Shown here piece by piece: positions 37,020 to 44,728 of a stretch of DNA of 44,728 nucleotides; within the stretch, counting starts at the first letter, position 1; every line of letters begins with the position of its first letter. The position numbers and the translations under genes are program-made. The notes beneath the pieces were generated by a model. That model was not told the DNA's origin. It saw nothing but the letters and a program-made list of their open reading frames with translations, and did not search any database. This DNA is from Auxenochlorella pyrenoidosa (taxonomy: Eukaryota; Chlorophyta; Trebouxiophyceae; Chlorellales; Chlorellaceae). The stretch is from contig KQ481983.1 in assembly GCA_001430745.1 (NCBI GenBank), positions 740,692 to 785,419 of the forward strand, in the 5' to 3' direction.

Positions 37020-40000
37020 TCAAGCGATGTGCTTCTTGATGCTTGTCACAGCGCGGTGCACCAGCTTGTCCCACAGCCCGGTCACGGCAAAGGCGCCGCC
37101 CACCACCGCGCAGGTCCGCACCAGCAGGCGCAGCAGGCCGGGTCGCATGTCCCGCAGCTCAACCATGATGGGGCTCGAGTCGCTGCGGGGGCAGGAGGAG
37201 GGAGCCACGGGGGTGGGGTGGGGTCGAGAAGGGTTTGGTGTCTCAAGGTGTGGTGAGCCCAACAGCTGCGGCAGCCAGCATGCGAGGCTCAGGACATGCA
37301 GCAGTCACAGCAGAGCGCGGGCTACGGCGGGAGCCGCCACCGCCAGAGCGCGCGCACTTGGTTTTTGCGCCCCCCCCCCCCCCAAGAATAAAAATAAACA
37401 TAAAAATAAATGTGTGCGTGCTGGGGTGGGCGAGCGGCCAACGTGCCCTTTGGGCCCTCCCCTGCCTGCATGCCGATGCGGCAGTCCCTGCCTGATACCT
37501 TGAGCCCTGGGAGGAATCCCGGCTGCCAGAGCAAGTGAGAAGAGCTCACTAGAGCAGGTAGACCGCGGGCGGCGTCTCCTCCCCCCCGTGGAACTGGTGG
37601 TAGTACTCAGTCACGCTGTACTGGTACGTGTGGGTCTTGCGCCCCCAGAGCGTGTAGTAATCTGTGGGGACCTGCGACGAGGGCGGGCGGGGACACATTT
37701 GGCGGGCGCTGCAGCGGCGGGGGCAGGCGGGCGGGCAGGCACAGATTTTGCGTGCGCCGCGGCGGCGAACGCCGGCGGGGGCCTGTCAGGTCAAGCAGAA
37801 CAGCTCAGCCCAGAGCCCCCGGCCCTATCCCACGTGCAGTCAGCTGGCTCCGGGCTGCAGCGCGTGTCGGCCCTCTGCTGCCAGCGTGCAGTCGAGCGCT
37901 TGGGCCTTCAAGCTGCCAAGGGCAATGCTCAAGTCTTGCCCACAGTGGAGAGCTAAGACTTTTGTGCCTCACCACTTTGATAAAGTACTTGTCAATGCCG
38001 GTGGACTTGCGGTCAATCTGGGCCACCCCCTCCAGCGGGTTTGCCTGCAGCGGTGCGCAAAGGAGGGGGCAGCAGAGTAAGCAACTTTGGCGTTCAGGCA
38101 CTGAGAATTATTGAAGGCGGCGGGTCGGGAGCAGGAGTGGGCCGGCTTACTCCCAAGGTGCTCAAATGCCAGCGCGCGTTGAGGCGCAGCACCGAGGCGC
38201 AGCACCAGCCATGGCACAGCGGCTCATGCTACATGTGTAAAAAGCAACTACGCGACAGTGTGGCTTGGTGGCGCTGCTAACGACAGGCAGTAGATGGCCC
38301 TACCTGCCCGGCAAAGGGTGGGCCAAAGCGCAGCGTGTGGATGACGTGGCTGATGTTGAGCTTGGAGGCATCTGGGTGCAGCTGCAAGGGGGCGATGGAG
38401 CAGACATGGTATAGACCTGTCTCAGACTTGTAGGCTTGCTTGTTTGGGCTTTTCAATCCTGTCTAATTGAAACGGAAGTTGCGACACACACCCAGGCATT
38501 GAGAGGCCGCGCAGCAAGGCGGCGCACGGCTGGCAGTAGCAGTCATCCCCTCAGCCCGAGGGCGCGGGCTCCAAACACAGAGATGGCTGGCGCTGCCGCC
38601 CCTCGTGCAAAGCAGCCCTGCTGGCACCGCCACCCCTGCCACAGACGACAACTGGCAAGCACCCCGCCGCCTACCGCCCCAGTCAAACTACCCATTCACC
38701 ACTGTCCCGTTTTTAATTCAGGTAGGTCAGAAAATGCTCACGTCTGCTCCCAGGCCGTGCAGCAGGACCTGGCGCTGCCGCAGCGCCTGCATGATCTCCT
38801 GCGCGTTCATCGACAGGAAGAGCGCTTCTGGGCGCACCTGTGGGCGGGTGGGCAAGGGGGGAGACCACACAGGGGAAGGGGTGGGAGCGAGCAAGGGGGT
38901 TGAAAGGGCGCCGCAGGCGCTCAGTGGCAGGAAGAGTGAACGATCAATAAAGAAAAGGTGCCTGCTCTGGTACGGGAGCGGCGATTGAGGCGCAGGGCAG
39001 TGCAGGCCAGCGTGTGACGGTAGCAGGGATGGAAATGTGCAGCGGGGCACGCGCACACCAGCACCATCAGGCATGCGCTGCTGCCTGGCGGTGCCGAGGG
39101 CAGCGCAGAGAAGAGCACAAAGAAGAGCGACACACCGATGGCCTTGCTCCTGTTTCCCTGAATACACTCCACGCAGCTTGACGCTCCACGCAGCCTCTCA
39201 CCGCAAAGTGGATGTTGCCGGCCACCCTGGCGACGTCCAGCCACCCGTAGATGTTGCACCCTTCATGCCGCTTGAGCGCCTCCCCTATTGCCGTCATCTC
39301 CTGTGGGAAGGGGAGCATGGTGAGGAGACGAGATCACGTAAGCTGGCAGCAGTCGAGCCCGAGTGATGCCACCACCCTCGTCGTACTGGACGCCATACGC
39401 GGGCGCCTCTTCTGGCCGAGGCGCAAGCTTCTGAGCACAGCGGCCAGGGCAGCGGCGCAAGCGGCGTCAGCTGCAGTCAGGAGCAGCCAGCGGGCACTGC
39501 TGCGCCGCAGCGCAGGCATGGCAGGGTGACTGACCAGCTCACAGCGGCGATGGAATCACGTGGGGGCGCGCGGTCGGGCAGCGCATGCCAGAGGGCCAGC
39601 CCTCAGCCCAGCCCACACCCCGGCAACATGCAGTGCCTCGTTATTGCCGTGCGCAGTCCCAGCGCGCCTCTGCACAGCCCCCACCCCTGCAGTCCCAGCG
39701 CACCTCTGCGCAGCCCCCACCCCCTCACCTGATCGTCGACGCGCAGCTCCCCCCCCCTGCACCTGGTCGTCGACGCGAAGCCCCCATCCCCTCACCTGGT
39801 CGTCGATGCGCAGCACAAAAGGGTTGTCCCAGTCGCCGGCCGAGGGCGCCGTGTACTCTGCCAGGTACATCCAGTTGCCCTCCGAGTCTATCTGGTGCTT
39901 GTGCACCTCGCCGTTGCTGTGGCCGGAGGCAGGGGGGGCCGGGCTGGACTGGACAGCAGCAGGCGGCGCTCCGCATGATGCGCCCCCAACGAAGCGCGCC

Positions 40001-41103
40001 CCTCGCAGCTGCTTCCCCAGTTTGTGCCACCCCACCCCAGCCCTGCCAGCTTTGTTGGCATCACCTGATGCTACTCACCGCGCCACCTGCAGCCGGCTCT
40101 CCGTCTGCCACTTGCCGGACACGTCGCCCGCGTCCATGAGGAGCGCCTCGCAGGGCAGCGCCGGGAAGGTGATGTTGAAGGTCACATGCAGCGACTCGCG
40201 CCTGCTCACGTCCACCTTCATCTGCAGGGCCGGGCAGGGCGGCAGGCCGTTGCCAGGGAGGCCACCCATCAGCAGCGAGCAAACAGGGCGACGCCGGGAG
40301 GCGATGCTCCGGGCGGCATGCAGCGCCGGGCGCCAGTCACACCTGCAGGCTCTTGCATTGCTGGCGATGAGGAGGGAATGGGGCAGGCGCCAGGTGCAAG
40401 CAGGAAATGCATGAGATCACACGCAGCGGTACGCGGAGCAGGAGACAAGGCTCGCATCATCACAGCTACACCGCCCCGATGTACTACCAGGACACTGCGG
40501 CCCTGCAAACAGGTGGCTGGACAGGATCAGAGGCCCGCACTGTAGCCTGACAGGTGGGAGGCAACGACTTGCCTCCTGCACTCGCCGCGTGACCATGCAT
40601 TGTCGAAACTCGGAGAGGAAGAGCACGAGGGCCACAACGACGCCGATGATGGTGACTGCAGAAGCGGATACAGTGTGCCCCAGTGGCTGAGGCTTGCTCG
40701 ACGGAGGGAACTGCCTGAGATGGCAGCTCTCAGCCCGCTGCTGGGAGAGCAAGCAGTAAGGCAGGAGCACGGGCGGGGGCTGTGTTGCACACGACACCCA
40801 GCGGTGCAAGCGACAAAAGTATTGCGCTGGACCAGATCTTTTGAAAGTCACAATGACCATGGCCGTGAACCACAGAGGGCCGACTGATAAGGAGCAAAAG
40901 AGCAGGGCTGCAAGCTTCCTGCCTACTGGCGGCAGCGGCTGCGGCTGCGGCGGCAGCAAGCGCCTCCCGCGATCGTCCAGTGCGCTTCCCACGCCCAACA
41001 ATCGCGCACCTATGGCTCCATGCACGGTTTGCACGCGGAGGTGCGACTGAGCGTGGGAAAAAGCGGTCAGGTGGCTGAGCTTCCAGCGCCGACCGTGCGC
41101 CAT
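37020..41103 (-). CDS. ERGIC/ERV41-ERV46-type ER-Golgi membrane protein, 356 aa
   Basis: Ten exons close in phase: 41010-41103, 40573-40655, 40079-40221, 39796-39916, 39202-39300, 38742-38837, 38304-38381, 37973-38044, 37550-37671, 37020-37182. A short cytosolic N-terminus (LTAFSHAQSHLRVQTVHGAI) precedes the first membrane span VTIIGVVVALVLFLSE (about 32-48). The lumenal part has the family landmarks VTFNITFPALPCEALLMDAGDVSG, then CNIYGWLDVARVAGNIHFA, ISHVIHTLRFGPPF, NPLEGV, KYFIKVVPTDYY and YSVTEYY. The second span is TCAVVGGAFAVTGLWDKLV (about 326-344), with the tail ending KKHIA, close to but not a canonical KKxx signal. Members cycle in COPII/COPI vesicles as cargo receptors. The Cys-rich cluster of ERGIC3/Erv46 is absent and the length equals Erv41, so an ERGIC2/Erv41-like member is more likely. 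Intron 2 begins with GC (40572). There is no thioredoxin CxxC, so it is not a plant PDI5-type fusion. Confidence 0.9.
39726..39815 (-). repeat. Triplicated splice-donor segment (33/34-bp tandem)
   Basis: The end of exon 4 of the ERGIC-type gene with its donor (coding RIDDQ, then gtgagg) is followed by two further copies of about 20 bases, GCGTCGACGAYCAG plus GTG, at spacings of 33 and 34 bp. The first copy is the one whose use keeps the family frame into the exon beginning EMTAIGEALK. Confidence 0.8.
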
Positions 41104-41782
41104 TCGGCCTGGCGCACAGGGCGCTCGGCCCTCCTTCAGATCACTGCAAGCTGCTGCTGCCGGGCGTTCGAAGGGTTGTCAATCTGTGTGTGTCTCTTAG
41201 CAGCGAGTTGCGTCTCGCGCTGCGATCTGTACTTTTGAACAATGGAATGAAGCAACACATACACTCAACATGGCCAGTGCTCCCAATTTTCAGCCGCTGC
41301 CAGCTGGAGCGGTATCACTAGCTTGCAGAGCAGATCGAGCGCTGATTGTTTGTCTGCAAGACGGAATATATTTGGTGGGCACGAATCGACACCAAAACTA
41401 GGCCTTGGCGGAAGTTCTCACTTTGCTAGTCGCCCTGTCCTCGAGCCTGCACACTTGCGAAGCTTTTGTGAGCTGACGGGTGAGTTTCGATAACGTGTGA
41501 ACTGGCCAGATCGCCCATGTGCGCGCCCGAACACCTCTCGCCGAAGGGCCGCGCCCTCTTGGGACCAGGTCCTGGCCAAACCCTGCGCCTGGGCCGCAAA
41601 ACATAATCCCCAGGAACTGTTTAACCTATATTCCCGGGGTGGAATGGTGAAACAGGCGGAGGCACTGCAGCCAACAGCGCCGCCACTGCCAGCTGCGCGG
41701 CTCCGTTGCAACCCCTCTGCGATGTGTCCCTTTCCTGCTGCCTTTCCCATATGATCTTTCAGGAAAGAGGGATTTCAGAGTC
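41104..41782. promoter_or_regulatory. 679-bp shared 5' region of two divergent genes
   Basis: The region lies between the ERGIC-type gene (-) and the coiled-coil gene (+). It is less GC-rich than the surroundings, with an AT-rich patch at about 41355-41400 (gaatatatttggtggg) and another at 41600-41635 (aaaacataatccccaggaac). I found no tRNA or other gene. No element can be tied to a transcription start. Confidence 0.45.
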
Positions 41783-44728
41783 ATGCAGGCTCCCTCACAA
41801 GATCAGGAAGAGTCAAACGGCGGCGGAGGAGCGACGCACGGGGCAGCCGCCGCCGCCGAGGCGGCAGCGGGCAGAGAGCTTGAAGCGTCAGCCTCCATGA
41901 CAGCCGATGAGGCGGCAGCGGAGATCGACCTGCAGCGCTACATGGAGCTTCAGGAGCGCTTGACGCAGCTGCAGGGAATGCAGGTGCGGCTGGGCAGCGT
42001 TTCGCGGCGATCACAACACCGCGAGGAGCATTGCGTGTGTCGAACAGCAGGGGCCTGCTCGATGTCTGCACCCAGCTGGCAGCAGTGCCGCTCCGCACGA
42101 GGCGCTCCAACCTGTGCCGCCCCTCCACCGTCTGTTCGCCTGCCGCAGATCAAGGCGCAGCTGTTCAAGGTGCAGAGGCGCGTGAGCGCCCTGGAGCAGC
42201 AGCTGGGCTCGATGGCGGGGCTGCTGGAGGAGAGCAGGGCGGCCAAGGGCAAGGCGCAGGAGGCGGTGAGCCAGCCCTGTGCCCCACCTGCCATCATGTT
42301 GCCCTTCTCAGTGCTATTGATCTCACGCTGGCGGCGCGCCCTGCCTGCTTGCTGGGCCCATAAATGGGTCCAGCGGTCCCAGCTGCGCGGCTGCCCACTG
42401 ACTGGGGCCCCATGGTGCATCGTTGCTGCGTCGTGTGCCTCTGCAGTACCTCCGCCTGGACAAGGGGGGCTGGTACCCTGGGAAGCTGCTGCTGCACAAC
42501 GCTGATGCGAAGCTGGGTGAGCAGGGCAGGACGTGGACCGCGTGGCACAGCCAGAGACCGCCGTGGCACAGCTGGGTACCGAGGCTGGCAGCCGAGCAGC
42601 CGTGCATGCTTTCTCCATGCCCGCTGCAACCCAAGTGGCCCTGCTTGCAGCAGGTTTTCAGCGCTCGGTACTGCCTGTCAGAGCCGAGCAGCTGCCAGCC
42701 GTGGCTGGCTAGTCCTGATGCTGCTGCTGCAAGGCATCGTGGGAGCCGCTGCCCCTGCCGCTGCCGCTGGATCGACCCCCCCCCCGGTGCCTGCTCCCTG
42801 GCTCGCTGGCCCCTGCAGCGGCAGCAGCAGCGGCGCTGGAGAAGGCACATGCCGAGGTGCAGCAGCGGGAGCAGCAGAAGGCGGAGATCATGCGCAAGCT
42901 CACGGACAGCAGCCGCCGCTTCCTGCTGTGGCGGAGCCACGTGAGACTGCCGCCTTTGGGCCAGCATGCCCATTACCCCCCCGCCATGTCTCTCCCAGAT
43001 GCGACTCTGCCTGAGAGGGCAGTTCTGCCTTGTGTGAGCTCCGGCAGGCCTCGTTGGAGGGTTGGCAGGGCTGCCTCTCGCCCGCCCTCCCTCCTGCCTG
43101 CTGTTGTGCCACACGTGTGCCCAGACCCCCGCGCTCCACAACCCCTGGCCCCAGCCCTCTCAAGCCCCTGCCCCTCCCCCCATCCACCCACGTCCCCTTC
43201 CCATCTGCTGCTGCTGCCTCCCTGTCCACTGCAGGAAGCCGAGCTAGAGGATGTGCAGGGGCAGCTGGCGGAGCTGGAGGCGGCCATGTTTGCCGCCGCC
43301 AGCGGGCAGCTCGTCCAGGGAAAGATGGCCGTGGTGAGGCGCCGGCCCCCTGCTGCGCAGAGCCCGACTGCACCATTGGATTGTTTGTCTGCCATGAAGC
43401 ACCCAGAACACATGTGGCGACCTGGCGCACCCCTCCCCAGACTCTGCACCCCCCCCCCCACCAGACTTTTACAGGCCTCCCCGCAGCTCGTGCCCCCTCG
43501 CCTCGGCAGCTTGCTTGCCTCATGCGCCAGCGCGCCAGATGTCTGATGTGTGCATACGTGCCCGCCCTGGCACATGCTGTGCTGCAGGTTGACACGCTGT
43601 GCGCCATGGACGAGCGACCCCACCCAGAAGGGTCGGAGGGTTCTGTATCATCAGAGGAGGGGGAGGCGGCGGCAGAGGTGAGGAGAGTGACGCTTCCCAA
43701 GGCCTGAGCGCTGCCTGGCTGCAGCGGCGGGCCTGCAGCAAGCCGGCTGCCAGTGGGGTACGCGGCACCGGCAACGGCTGGCAGCTCTGTGCCAGCAGCT
43801 CTGCATCATCAGCCCAGCAGTGTTCAGCATCTGCCTGGCCCATTGCAGGGCAAGAAGAAAGGGGACGAATATGGGCGTTGGGGGCAGGGGCGGCTGCTGC
43901 GCCTTGTCGCTTCGGTGCTGGGCAAGCCAAAGCCGGTAAGTGAGGCGGGAGCAAGGCAGATGGGGGCCAGGGTGAGTCAGGCGCCGCGTCTGACATGGTG
44001 CTGGCATGCTCCTTGCTGGCGCCCAGGACTGCCTGCATTTCAGCAGCTCGGCCGCGCCCCTCCTGGCCTGCCCCTCTGGCAGGGCCAGGACAAGCACGGG
44101 GGGTGGGGCCGCGGCCGCCTGCTGCGGGTGTCGGCGGATGTGCTGGAGCGGGCGGCATCGGGCGGGGCGGTGGAGGTGGAGGTCGGCGCTGCAGAGGGGG
44201 AGGAGGAGGCTGGCGGGGTGGCGCTAGAGGTGGAGGGAGAGGCTGTGGAGGTGGAGCAGGTGCCGCAGGTGGGCGCTTGGACATGTGATGCTCAACAGTC
44301 GATGCAGCAAGCGGTGGGCGCTGGGCATGCGACGCTTCACAATTGATGCAGCAAGTTGATGCAGCAAGTGTGGTCGGGAGGGAGGGCGTGGCAGTAGGCA
44401 GGGTACCCTGTATGGGGGTGTATAGGGCAATGCAGTGGGGCTGGAGCCTGTGCCGCAGCGCTGCTGCAGGGTCGGATGCATACTGTGTGGCAGCTGGGTG
44501 TGTGTGTCCTGTATGCTGCCCGGGGGAGGGGCCGGCAGCTACGGGCTAGGCTGGGCTCTGTGCCCGTGCCCACGCCTCTGGCTCATAAACAACTTCTTTT
44601 GCATCCGCACATGCCTACAGGAGGAGCAGCAGAAGCGTGGGCTGTTCCAGGGCAAGCTGCTGTCAGCGCTGGCAGACAAGATGGGTCGGGTGGACCTCGA
44701 AAAGGTGGGTTCAGGTGCGCGCGCACGC
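41783..44728 (+). CDS. Coiled-coil protein with four GxxxGKLL-type repeats (3' end outside window)
   Basis: Nine exons join in phase: 41783-41983, 42149-42265, 42447-42516, 42819-42940, 43235-43333, 43588-43677, 43849-43935, 44083-44268, 44621-44704, giving 352 residues before the window ends in an intron. After an acidic, Ala/Gly-rich start come heptad-like helices: LQRYMELQERLTQLQGMQ (about 50-67), IKAQLFKVQRRVSALEQQLG (68-87), ALEKAHAEVQQREQQKAEIM and AELEDVQGQLAELEAAM. A short motif then recurs at about 113, 242, 268 and 330: GGWYPGKLL, GRWGQGRLL, GGWGRGRLL and RGLFQGKLL, each followed by a small helix ending in D/V-x-L/M. An acidic stretch rich in VEVE lies in exon 8. All introns are GT-AG. 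I do not recognise the family. The ATG at 41783 is the first in a frame that fits the donor at 41984. Confidence 0.75.

Noticed and set aside
37020..41103. Plant PDI5-type thioredoxin/ERV fusion
   Set aside because: No CxxC motif or thioredoxin fold lies between the first span and the lumenal domain, and the total length is too short.
41380..41700. Possible tRNA or small RNA gene in the AT-richer intergenic region
   Set aside because: No A box/B box pair and no cloverleaf could be formed by eye.

Overview
The window is nuclear DNA of a GC-rich, intron-dense green alga. A Chlorella-like trebouxiophyte is my best guess, from coding style and protein relatedness and not from a database match. 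Genes are broken by many short spliceosomal introns, the genes are compact, and the encoded proteins are eukaryotic (RUVBL2/Reptin, HMGB, an ERV41/46-type cargo receptor). I rebuilt exon chains by hand by requiring that donor, acceptor, reading phase and protein-family continuity all agree. Eight genes close from start codon to stop codon with consistent phase, one runs off the right edge, and one leaves only its last exon at the left edge.

Layout: (1) 208-327 (+), last exon of an unrecognised gene. (2) 679-7254 (-), 18 exons, 1084 aa, a protein with repeated F-[RQK]-P motifs of the kind seen in ciliary/basal-body proteins. (3) 7726-9455 (+), DUF218/YdcF-like protein. (4) 9952-14120 (-), 13 exons, thioredoxin-reductase-like flavoprotein with a CLYC motif. 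(5) 14606-18654 (+), 10 exons, epoxide-hydrolase-type alpha/beta hydrolase. (6) 19156-23714 (-), 13 exons, RUVBL2/Reptin. (7) 23977-25577 (+), HMG-box protein with acidic tail. (8) 26614-36094 (-), 34 exons, 894 aa, a secreted cysteine-rich modular repeat protein. (9) 37020-41103 (-), 10 exons, ERGIC/ERV-type membrane protein. (10) 41783 to beyond the end (+), a coiled-coil protein with a four-fold internal motif. Genes mostly alternate strand, so the intergenic spaces are alternately shared 5' regions and shared 3' regions. The two N runs (17760-18431 and 33696-34170) both fall inside introns, so neither interrupts a coding exon.

The strongest unexpected signals are: 11 of 107 reconstructed introns start with GC instead of GT, spread over five genes; the large cysteine-rich gene is built from a repeating three-exon cassette, shows a repeat-specific intron at a CAG|GA site, and has left a dead inverted exon copy next to its 3' end; and an undescribed G-[WL]-x-x-G-[KR]-LL repeat occurs four times in the last gene. 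RUVBL2 and HMGB, both chromatin proteins, are divergent with only 262 bp between their start codons. I see no CRISPR array, rRNA, tRNA, phage or transposase gene.
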